From Globisporangium splendens (lineage: Eukaryota; Oomycota; Peronosporomycetes; Pythiales; Pythiaceae): a stretch of 64,000 nt of DNA. The stretch lies in assembly GCA_006386115.1 (NCBI GenBank), contig VFIW01000012.1:372001-436000 (forward strand). The letters are read 5' to 3'. Position numbers and translations under genes: made by a program. Shown here piece by piece: positions 1-10,500 of the stretch; within the stretch, counting starts at the first letter, position 1, and every line of letters begins with the position of its first letter. The notes below the pieces were generated by a model. It searched no databases, was not told the DNA's origin, and worked only from the letters and a program-made list of their open reading frames with translations.

Positions 1-1004
1 AGAAGCTGCGCAGGCGAAGTATGCTCAGGATATGGCGAGGTCGGGGGTGCCGCCACCACCACCACCACGTCGAGGAGGTCAAGCGCCTCCGCCGCCACCG
101 AGACACGCAGGAGCTCACGGTAAAAGAGCGCAAAACGCACGTGGCAACGCACAGGAAGAGGAAGAGCATACTGAAGAAGAGTCGAAGGAAGAAGATCATG
201 GCATTTATGCGATCCGAGGCGAAGTCTTCCTCGAGGGCAAGCGCCATGAAGTACGTTCATTGGGCTTGTTGTCTATCTAAGTATTGCATCTTCAGGCTGT
301 TGCTGACGTTAATTACTCTTGCACTCTTGTAGGACAAGCTTGAGACGGGAAGCGCGTGCCAGATTTGGGTGGAAGAACTCGACGAGTGGCTGGATGCGCT
401 GATCGAGAAGACAGTGGTGCATACGATCCCAAATACCGACCTGAGCTTCCGGCGGTTCACGATCACGTACATGGCGCCTGGTGTGCCTCAGCCAACTACT
501 GAAGCAGAAGTGCGCTCTGATCGATTGCGCATCAAAATGCCTGCAGGGATGACACTGGAGACAGCTCAACGCATGATCCTGAACTTGCAGAATGGGGGTA
601 CAACCACTGCGGAGGAAGCCGTGAAAGCCCAAGTGATCGTCGATGAAGAGACCGGAATGGGCGAGTGGAGCACGGTCGTCGTGCGCGAAATCGACGAAAG
701 CGAAGAAGCGATTGCGCAACGAGAAGCGGAGGCTCAAGCGGAAACTGACAAGATCGCGGAAGAAGAGAAGCGCCGCGAAGCACTCGAGGATTTCTCTTCT
801 CAGGGCGATAATGCGCTCGGTGCCTTCAATCCATGGGGAGGGAGCTACAAGGGCGTCCAAATTGACAAAGACCTGACCGAGATCAAGCGAGCCCGAGAGG
901 AAGAGATCATGATCACGACGAACGGGAGTGTGGGTTTCAAGAAGCGCAAGAAAGCCAACTCGGGAAAGAAACAGAAGCGGATACGCAGCGAGGACGATGG
1001 CTAG
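1..1004 (+). CDS. WBP4-like pre-mRNA splicing factor, 3' part
   Basis: Partial gene that runs off the left edge. Exon 1 is open from base 2 to 250 and exon 2 runs from 333 to the TAG at 1004. The intron 251-332 has a GTACGT donor and a TAG acceptor and is in phase 0. The visible protein has a proline-rich stretch, an acidic Glu-rich stretch, a conserved core (GEVFLEGKRHE, WVEELDEWLDALI), a long charged helix, the motif FNPWGG and a basic tail starting FKKRK. The tail and the AAQAKYAQDMARSG segment resemble the WBP4 (formin-binding protein 21) spliceosomal family. That family starts with a U1-type zinc finger, which would lie outside the window. No WW domain is visible. The family assignment is inference from short motifs; the exon structure is direct. 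Confidence 0.5.
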
Positions 1005-1070
1005 AAAGCAAACGCGCATTTGAAATGTAGAGAGAAAGATGGGTAAATTCAAACCACGCAAACATTCAAG

Positions 1071-1096
1071 TGTGTGTGTGTGTGTGTGTGTGTGTG
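1071..1096. repeat. (TG)n microsatellite
   Basis: An uninterrupted TG dinucleotide run lies just downstream of the WBP4-like stop codon, with a second short TG run near 1111-1120. It sits between two convergent genes. Confidence 0.95.
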
Positions 1097-1240
1097 CGAT
1101 TTTGATTTTTTGTGTGTGTGGATTCCTTTAAAGTAACGATCTGAGCTTCGTCGAAACAGAAGTAGGCGAGACGAAAAGAAGCCGAGTCTCCTTTGTACTC
1201 ACGCACTCGAGAGCAGACATTCCAGGACCGTCTTCTCTAC

Positions 1241-2160
1241 TTACAATTGGCCGCCCGCAGCCTTAATCTTCTCCGCGTCGAGGTACGCCGTGCCGTATGG
1301 CAAGAATTCGTCCGAGTGGGTGTCGGCGATGCTCTTGTATTCCTTGGCTTGCTTCACAATGTCGCTCACTTCGTCATCCGAGATGTCGCGCACGTACTTG
1401 GCTGGGTTGCCCGCCCAGAGCTGGCCCGATGGGATACGGCGGCCTGGTGGCACCACACTGCCCGCAGCGATGATGGTGTTGGATTCAACGAGGGCACCGT
1501 CCAAGATGATCGAGCCCATGCCGATCAGCGAGTTGTTCTCAATGGTGCACGAGTACAAGATGCAGCCGTGGCCGACAGTGACGTCGTTACCGATCGAGGC
1601 ACCAGGGGAGAGACCCACGTTGGTCGTGCTCGCAGTGTGGATCACAGTGCGGTCTTGGATGTTGGTGCGGTTGCCGATGCGGACCTGGTTCAAGTCACCG
1701 CGGATGACGACGTTGTACCAGACCGACGCGTCGTTGCAGATCTCGACGTCACCGACGATGGTCGCGTTCGGGGCGACCCACACATCGTGCGCGATCACAG
1801 GGCGCTTGTCGTACAAGTTCATCACTTGACGGTGGCGAGAGACTGTTCGCAAAATACAATAAAAACGAAATTTACACCACGAGCATACAAGAAAAAAGAT
1901 CAGTCAATACGCCCCTTTCGCACACCAAACATCCTGCATTTCTATGGGAGATTTTTCCGCTTGAGCATCGTCCATAAAGAGAAGAAAAACGAGCGTAGCT
2001 CCTCGAGTTTTCCTCATGTACGAAGAACAAAAAAACAGGGAGGGCACGTACATCGCTCATTGAAGGAGTTGTCGCCCAGGACGCGGAGGCCGAGGCGATC
2101 AAGCGCTTGGCCCGTTTCGCGCACGGCGCGGCCCACTTCGAAAGTCACTTTGCGCAGCAT
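1241..2160 (-). CDS. Gamma-class carbonic anhydrase (mitochondrial complex I type)
   Basis: Two exons, complement of 2052-2160 and 1241-1842. They join in phase 1 across a 209-base intron (GTACGT donor, CAG acceptor) to give 236 residues. The N-terminus (GRAVRETGQALDRLG, then SRHR and MNLYDKRP) is the hallmark start of eukaryotic gamma-CA subunits of mitochondrial complex I. A left-handed beta-helix follows (VWVAPNATIVGDV, RIGNRTNIQDRTVIH, IGNDVTVGHG, IGMGSIILDG, GNPAKYVRD). In the family, three His bind the metal. The first (VIH) and second (VGH) are present, but the residue five positions after the second is Tyr instead of His, so catalysis is doubtful and a structural role in complex I is more likely. 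The C-terminus is shorter than in plant members. The start is the first Met in frame with the conserved N-terminus. Confidence 0.9.
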
Positions 2161-2733
2161 CGTAAGTATTCCGATGGTTCTGCTGCTGCTTGTTCCCGAG
2201 ATCCGCACGCTGCTTTTTCCTGATGCGAATTGACGGAGGGACCACCACAAAATCGAGTGCGTATCCGGCGTGCACTCTTGGGGGTACGGCTATCCGGACG
2301 GTTCGATACCAAGCACGGTCCGTTTGGAACCGGTCCGATTTTTGATGAGCACGACAGTAAACTGCATAATTGTACCCCATGGCGGTGATGAAATGCACAA
2401 GAAAAGCTCCGCACAAACAGAAAGTCTCCGATAAAAATGCAGGGAAAAAAAAAAAAAAGAAGTCTTTTTGTTACCAGTCCTGATGGCTACAATACACATG
2501 TATGTCACTTGCTTGCTTGGCTTACAATCCCCCCTTCTCCCAGTCCTCTAGGAAGTGGCGGTTGTCGCGAATGTCGAAGAAAACCTGGCCAACGCAATCT
2601 CCGTTTGTTTAAAGCGGGTCGAAGACCATCCCTTCATCGCAAGAGACGGAAAATTATGCCTCCACGAAACTGGAATTGAATCTCCCGCTCTTCCCTCTCG
2701 ATCGCCTCAAGAACATCCAAATCACGAGCACCT
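2161..2733. other. Intergenic: gamma-CA upstream region and Rheb 3' flank
   Basis: No gene was recognised here. It holds the presumed promoter of the gamma-carbonic anhydrase gene and the 3' flank of Rheb. A run of 14 A lies at 2445-2458. No TATA-like or oomycete initiator element could be assigned with confidence. Confidence 0.5.
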
Positions 2734-3585
2734 TTACAGAATGGTGCACCCCGAGTCGCCACTCACTTCGAGCAAGCCCGAATCCCGCTCGATCTCCTTG
2801 ATCAGATACGTAAATACTTCAGCTGCACACATGTACAACAGTAAAAGCCATTAGCAACTGAGATGAGACGTCGCATGCTGCTGAAGGACGTACTGATGTT
2901 TTCGTTGTCTTTCGCAGAGCATTCCACGAACGGACACTCCCACTGCCGTGCCAGCAACTGCCCTTCCTCTTGAGAAACTTGTCTACTTTTAACGCGTACG
3001 ACATTCAATCAACAGTAAGTACTCGGAACAAGTCCTTCAAACATGCCACAACCAAAGTTGCAGATAATATCACTTGCCTTCCTTTCTCTAGATCCGACAT
3101 GCTGCCCACGAGTACTCGAGGAGGCTTAGAGCCGAGCATGTTGAGCAGCTTCTCATTGATCAGCTTGAGCTTGTCGAACGAAGTGCGCGAACCAATAGAG
3201 TACACGAGCACGTAGCCATGGACACCGACGGACGCGGCTTGCGAGAAATTTGCATACTCGTCCTACAAAGACCACAAAGTACGATTAATCCATCTTGGCG
3301 AATGGTATCCATCCGTTTGTGGATCCTTCCCTATTGCTGTCGTCTAAGCAATAAATAGACGGTAAAAGCACAATCAGTAACTCAGCCACGTACCATGCCC
3401 GCCGTGTCGACGATGTCGGTCACAAAGTGTGCATTCCGGAAGCGGATCGTCTTGTGGAACGTGTTTTCGATGGTCGGGTCGTAGTTCTCGACGAAGCGGT
3501 TCTCGACGAAGCACGTCGTGAGCGATGACTTGCCGACACCTGGGAACCCCAGGACAGTGAGCTTGCGTTGCACTTCCACTGGCAT
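2734..3585 (-). CDS. Rheb-family small GTPase
   Basis: Four exons: complement of 3394-3585, 3078-3262, 2894-2982 and 2734-2822. They give 184 residues, the same length as animal Rheb. Rheb is a lysosome-associated GTPase that activates TORC1. The G1 loop is GFPGVGKSS and the effector region is YDPTIENTF, typical of Rheb. The G3 region reads DTAGM-DEY instead of DTAGQDEY. G4 reads VGSMSDL where NKxD is usual, and G5 is SAKDN. The C-terminus is CTIL, a CaaX box whose final Leu predicts geranylgeranylation. Intron 2 (2983-3077) has a GC donor (GCAAGT); the GT donor one base downstream would break the conserved RQVSQEEG reading. It is divergently oriented to Sec16, with about 0.9 kb between the starts. 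Confidence 0.9.
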
Positions 3586-4513
3586 CTTGGTTGAGATATG
3601 GATCTAGAAGGAGGTAGGAACTCTCGTGTATGCAGAGAACGCACGCCCTATGAACGTTCACACAGTCTCGTAATCGCGGGAGCGTGCAGCCAGCAGATGC
3701 ACAGCGACAGCAGGAGCTCTTGGAGAAGCGCTGTCGTGCTTATATCACAGTGTAGCACTCTCTCGTTCTTCGTCGCACATACGGTATGTCTCTTGCTGAC
3801 CCGTAAAAAAGGCACTCACAAATGTTCAAGTGAAAAAGGGTAATTACGCGTCTGATGGCGTAAAAACAGATGGCAAGTTGTCGACGAATCAGGGTCAACG
3901 GATGACGACTCAGACTCAGACATCATCAGCACTTGCATGAACACGTCATCAGCCAAGTATCTGCTTTTAATGACTTCATGATCTGCACCAGAATTGTCCT
4001 TAAAATAAAGCAACAGAGTACAACACAGTTCATTTCTAGCAGTCGCTAAAGCAAGGTTTTGGAGCCACGACCAGCACTCATCTGAGAAAGCTACTTGTCA
4101 ATACCGGTTTCAAACCAGTATCCGGAAATGAGAGGTGGAGCCACGTTTTTCGCTCTCGTTTCCCCAACGCAATTTGGAAAAAAGAGTGTAGCTGCTGCAG
4201 GGGAAGGAAGCAGCAGCACGCAGGCGACAGGGAGGGACAAAGAGAAGAAGGCATAGAGAGAGAGAGAGAGAGAGAGAGGAACGCGTACGAGTGCGAGTGC
4301 AAGGCGCTCTTCCTCTTTATCCATCGATCCGCGTTCCTGTTCCTGTTGATACGTCTGCAGTTCAAGTTCCCAGCGATTGGCGCGTCTTTGAGACTCGACC
4401 GACCGCGCAGATTGAAGGCAAACTATCGAAGCTTCCAGCTGTTTGGTGCGATCGATACCAACAGAAGGAAGCCACTTGAGCGCATCTCGTTTCTCTTCGT
4501 GCTTTGATCGAAA
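3586..4513. other. Divergent promoter region between Rheb and Sec16
   Basis: A 0.9 kb stretch between two genes transcribed away from each other. It carries no convincing coding sequence. It contains a purine-rich tract ending in the (AG)n run at 4255-4278, and it presumably drives both genes. Confidence 0.5.
4255..4278. repeat. (AG)n microsatellite
   Basis: A pure AG dinucleotide run in the Sec16 upstream region, about 235 bases before the start codon and within a wider purine-rich stretch. Confidence 0.95.
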
Positions 4514-7500
4514 ATGTACGGAGGAGATCGTCGCTCGTCGCAAGACGGAGGTCGTGGCACCGGGAGCGGCTTTTTCGGCGTCGCGTCGCCGCCAAACTCA
4601 AACAACAACCGCACACGCCCCATGAGTGCGAGCACGCAGTTGCGGCAGAAACCGCCGGCGCCGTCGCACCAAGATCTGTTTGCAACGTTGGGCATTGACG
4701 CGTCTGCGGGAGCGAGAAGCAGCTTCTTTAGCAACCGAGGCTCGACTGCCAGCAGATCGTCGATGACCGGACCGCCACCGCCGACGGGCGGCAACATACC
4801 GCCTCCTATGCCGCACAGTCGGTATGGAGCGCCACCGCAGGGTACTTACTCGACGCCGCCACCGCCTTCATCAGCGACTCAAGCAAACTGGAGCGGATCG
4901 ACGAGCAGATTCGCTCACTCGACGACGACGTCGTCATCGACCGCGACGTCGTCTTCGTCGTTCCGGGCGTCTCCAGTTTCGTCAGCATTCGCGGCTCCCC
5001 CGGCTGCAGCGCCTCCTGCAAAGTCAAGCACGAATCTGTTCTCGATTGAAGATACCGACGCATTTGAGATGGGCGATGGGTGGCAATGCGATTCGCCATC
5101 GGCTGTGCTTTCGCCGGCCGGTGCGGTGTCCAACCCCAAGGGTGAAGGTGACGTCGGCTTGGACGATTTGGGTGACGACGATTTTGGTTGGGATGAAGAA
5201 GTCGACAAGCAATTCGGAATTACTCCGCCAAAGCCTGCACCAGCGCCGTCGCCAGTGTTGGCGCCACCACCTGCAGTGCAAGTGTCAGCTCCTCCACCGA
5301 CTGCGTCAACATCGTTTGCGTACACTGCATCGGATGCGTTTTCAAGCTCTCAAGCAGCGCGTCAATCGACAACTTCGTCGGTAACAGCTAGTGCTCCTGC
5401 GATGGCTCCGGTGCCTGCTGCTGCTGCTGAGTTTGGTGGTCATGCGGAACGAGACTCGTGGAGTGAGTCGTGGGATGAGAATGCATCATCCTCAGACCAA
5501 AAGGAGGCAGCCACTACAACGGTGAGTTATAGTACTAGCGCGGTGTCGCTCAGTGTTCCTGCTGCTGAGAGTATTCCTGCGGCAAACGAGTTTTGGGGCG
5601 ATCAGGATGATGACGCACTGTTTGACGAAGATGAGCATGCTAACGACGAGTGGGACGAGTCGCCTGTGGTGCAAGACACGATTACTAGTGTCTCAAGACT
5701 CTCACTTCAGGAGCAAGAGGCAGCTGCCACCGTGGAAAGTGTGAACACCTATCAGCAGCCTCAATATCACCAGCCGCCAACTAGCCTTGCTCCTCCACCT
5801 CCGCAAGCATCGCAGCCGTCGCCATCGTCTTTCGGATATTCTTCCGGCGCGTATTCGTTCCAGAGCAGTCGTACCTCGTTCGAGACGCCTCTGGCAGATC
5901 AGCATGCTTCAAGTGAATCCCATGAGTTTCGCAGTGGCGCTTCTACCCCATCGCGTTCGAGCATTACTGGTCCTCCAACTCCATCGCGCCCTGATAGCGC
6001 TGGTGCTGCTATTCCATCACGTCCAAGCAGCTCAGGTGCTGCTATTCCACCTCGTCCAAGCAGCGCCGGTGTGAGTTTTGCCGCGGAAAAAACGGAGTTG
6101 CACTTCTCGGCAACGTCGACTGACCGCGTCTCGTTCTCAACGTCGGCAACCTTTTCGGAACGAAGTGAGTTTGGCCACGGCGCCTCTGGTCCAGCTTTGT
6201 ATGCCCAAAAGCCGTCACCCACGGAAAGCCCAAGCGCAAACTACTTTGCGACTCCTAGTCCGTCGAAGGATGAATTTGCAGCATCAACTACTGGCTCTAT
6301 CGCATTTTCTCAACCGCAATCAGAGTACTCGGAGTGCCAGCAGTCCTCGAGCTTTGGGAACAACGACCAACAGCAGCAGGAGCAAGCTCATAGTGACCAT
6401 CAAGTGCCTAGCCAGCCTGAAAAAGATTGGGAAGTGTCCGAGTCGTACGGTCAGCCAAGTGAAGATTGGGGACATGGCGGTGGAGAAATGCAATCTCAGT
6501 CCGTCCAGCAGGAGGATGAGAATGATCAGAAAGCGACCTCGTCAACGTATGCATCAAGTGAAACCGGCGCCTTCCACTACAATGATCGCTCAGCGCACCA
6601 TGAGGAGGCACGCTTCTATGCTTCCGTTCGTGATCACCAAGGAAGCTCAACGGCATCAATCGGTGAAGACGTTTCGTCGGCAGGCGCTACGTTCGGTGGA
6701 TCTGATTATGTCAGCGATGGCTTTTCTGACGGCAATTTTTCTGAGACGCGTAGTGTGGTTGGATCTTCGAATGCAAGCACTGCTTTTGGAACTGACTTCC
6801 CATCCGTGAGCGAGGGCTTCTCGGCAGCTGCAACAACGTTCGGTGGTTCCGACTATGTGAGTGACGGACAATTTTCAGATGGAAACGTATCGGAGACCCC
6901 AAGCTTGAACGAATCTTCGAGCCGTAGTGCTGAAAATGGTTCTGACTTGCCACCTACAGGTGAGGATCAGCAGTACTTTGGTGAAATGTCTGGCCACAAT
7001 GAGGCGCCTAGCCCTTTTGATAGACCTCAAAGCTCGGGCGGTGCGTTCCATGGAGGCTTTTCTGCTGCGCCTCCAACTTCTATACCGTTTAATCATGAGG
7101 GTGAGTCTTCGGAAGAAGTGAATCCCTTCGCTTCATCGACCTCAAGCCTTCAGTCATCACCATTCGCTTCGGCTGCGGCTGAAAACCAAGCGACAAGTCA
7201 TGCGGAGAACTCTGAATACGTGACACCTGCTTCCTCACTGTTTGGTGAGACGGCTGGAGCAGATGTGCCAAATCCGTTCGGGTCAGAGCCATCATCGTCG
7301 TCTTTCGCAGAGAAGGAGCTACCTGCAGCTGATGCAGGAGATCTTTTCGGGTCTACTCCTGCCTCTCCTGGGTTTGGTAACTCGTTCGCGCAGCCGCCGC
7401 AGCAATATGACCAGCAAAGCTACCAGTCGTATGATCAGGTGTGTAATATTTCAATGCCGGATATGAAAACTGTAGTGTGCTTATCGATCTCACACGAACT

Positions 7501-10500
7501 ATTCTGTGTATTGCTTACAGGGTTACCAGCAAAACCATGGATACTACCAGACGAACAGCCAGGCACAATTCAGTCAGCAGGCGGAATACGAAGCTGCCAC
7601 TGCGTTTAGTCAGGGTAGTGCCACATCTGCGGCTGAATTGTTTGGGCAAAGCCGAAGCGCACATGATGGGTTCAGCTCGAGCGCAGCTTCTTTTGGGCAA
7701 AATGACGCGAGTGCGAGTGCATTTGGCTACCCACCGCAAGCAGCGAACGAAAGCACATTTGCAAGCTACGACCAATATGGAGGTCAAGCACCGTATGCTG
7801 ATACGAATCATGCGACGGGTCAGATGCATGGCCAGCAAGAACAGTCTGCATCGAACAACCGCCATGATCAGAGCGGCGGTGTGCCTCCAAGTCCTGCTTT
7901 TTCAGCCTCTAGCGCACCCACGAAAACACAAGATGGTGCTCAAAACCTCAACTATGCTGCTCACCAGGGAGGTGGATATTCGTCGGAGAGCTCGGCATTC
8001 TCGAACTTGCATAAGCAATATGAATCGACGTCGTCGTTTGCTGCAGTGACTGCGGAGGTCACTCAAGAATCATCGCATGCGCAAGGTTTCTTCGGTTACT
8101 CGCAGCAGCACAATGAGCAATTTGGCCAACCAGAGAAGGAAGCATCTGCTGTGCCTCAAGAGAATGCTCAGCCTTCTGCTCATGGTTTCTTTGGAGAAGG
8201 TGCGTCGAGTCATGCCTCTTTTGGCTCGACGAACGAGTTCTTTGGCGGTGCTTCAAGCCCAACGGATAGTTTCGGCTATGGCCAACAGGCTCCGACAAAC
8301 GAGGAACCTGCCTACAAAGCGCCAGAGGAGCAAAACAGCTACCAGCAACAGCAATCGTGGGCGCAATCTGATGCCTTCAGCAATGCATCGGGTTCTGTTC
8401 ATGGCGATGTGCCTTCGGTGCTACCACCTCCTCCGCATCAGTCTTTCGATAAACCTGTCTTGGGCAACCACAACTCGAGTAGTCAATTGCCATCGCCCGA
8501 CTATACATCGGCAGAGAGTGCACATCCCGACCAGTCGAATGTGGACGCAGGTTCTTACTTCGGACACACTGAACAGCCTACGAGTACTTCTCAGCCTCCA
8601 AGCGAGTTTCCTGCACCTGCTGGCCTGCCGATTCCAACGGACCAAGGCATTCAAGGTCACCACCACCAGTCTGATTACAGTGCATCGCATCAGACTAACC
8701 AGAGCTCCAGCGTTAGCGCTCCAAGTGAACCGACTTCATCATTTGCGTCAACTCCTGCTGCAAATGCTTCTTCGCAGTATACTGAGTCGTCTCAGTACTT
8801 TGGCGCAGCACCTCCGCAACATGAAGAGTCCGGTGCTGGGTACACTAATGATCAGTTTTCTGGATTTGGCTCCGAGTCGACAATGTTTAATGGACCTCCC
8901 CCTCAAGAACAGAAGCCGACAGAACAGCCATCTTACTTTGGTGAGCAGCCAAACCAGTCTACCGCGTATTCTGGGTTCGATCAGCAGCCCTCGGCTGGAT
9001 TTGCTCCAAGTAACCGCTCCCCATCGGACTTTTTCTCTTCAGCCCCACAACAGAAGCCTGAGGCTTCTTTCGACAACGGAAGATCATTCGGAGGAAACAC
9101 CTCAGCTTACCAAACGCCGGGAGGAGATGCGTCGTTCCAACACCAACAATCGTTCCAGCAACAGGCTCATTCGTACAACGACCATCCTACTGCTAACGTA
9201 GCTCAACAGCATTCAGCCCAGACTCATGCTGGTAACTTTGGTGGTGCGCTGGGAAACCCAGGTGGATTTTCCCATCAGCCTAACAACTTTTATGGGCAAC
9301 AGTCGGCTATGGGAGGGTCTGCTAACGCACCGCACCAGAGTTACAGTGCTTCGAATCATGTGTACGATGGAGGCTACGGTGCTAGTCATCAGAATCAAGC
9401 CGCTCGTGTTTTGAGAGGCAGCAAGTACAAGGACCCATGCGTGCCCGCCCCATCCTGCCTGGCGTCTTTTGGATTTGGTGGTAATGTTGTGACAATGTTC
9501 CCGAAGCGAAAGTTGAGGCTGAACATCGCTGGAAACAGCTTCCGAAACAGTCCACGCGCACCAGCGTATGCCCTTCATTATGCGCCATTCATATGTGTGT
9601 ATTTACTAACCACTTGCTCTATGTTTTCTTGTTGTCCATTCAGTCCATCACACCTTGATAACTCGGGTCATGGCGAATTGCGCAAGGGACCAGTCAGTGT
9701 TTACAGAATGGAGCAGCTGCATCCAAAGGATCGACATTTCGAGCAAATGGAGAAGTTCCCTGGTCCGTTGACTGAAAACGTCTCAGAGCAAACCATCCTG
9801 TAAGTCACTCTTTGTGCCATATTTTGTCGCATTATGGTTTGTGAACGTCTACGCTAAACATCATGCTCATCACCTTATAGCCAATACTTAGACGAACAAT
9901 TGAAAGATGCTTCGTCTTCGACCAGCGAGCAAGAAGATGAATGCCTGCTGTTGGGCATTTTGAATATTCTGGTTAAGTGCAACGGAAAACTGCGTTCCGA
10001 CTCGAGTGGAAATCCAAGCGACCCAGACTCTCCAGAAGTGCAGCTTGTCACGCTTCTTCGTGAAAGCGACCAGCGCCGTCGAGGGTAAGTGCTCCGATTG
10101 TGTGATGCTATCCTTCATGTGATTATCGTTTGGCTCACAATATCCAAACAAACTTTTACAGAAACCGACCGGCGGTGTTCCCTCCACCGAAGCCTGTTCA
10201 AACAGGAATGGTAAGACTGAGCTAAAGCTTGTGATGTGTGAGGTCACTTTTGTCTTTCTTCTAATGACTTCACCAATCTCTTTCTCTTACCCATCATCAG
10301 CATCCAGATTTGCTCGCCAAGAATGGAAATGTGATTCGAGAGCTTCTTCTGGTCGGTGATCGAAAAGCAGCAGTTGATGCAGCGATTCACGCGCAAATGT
10401 GGCCTGAAGCCATGCTTATCGCGTCGTTTACTGGCAAGGATGAGTACAAGGTTCGTATGCAATTAATTGCTTATCTATGATGAGTGCGTTTATGATGCCT

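Noticed and set aside
1193..2233. A 346-codon open frame antisense to gamma-carbonic anhydrase
   Set aside because: The sense strand encodes a clear conserved protein; the antisense frame is Val/Asp/Arg-rich and runs through the intron.
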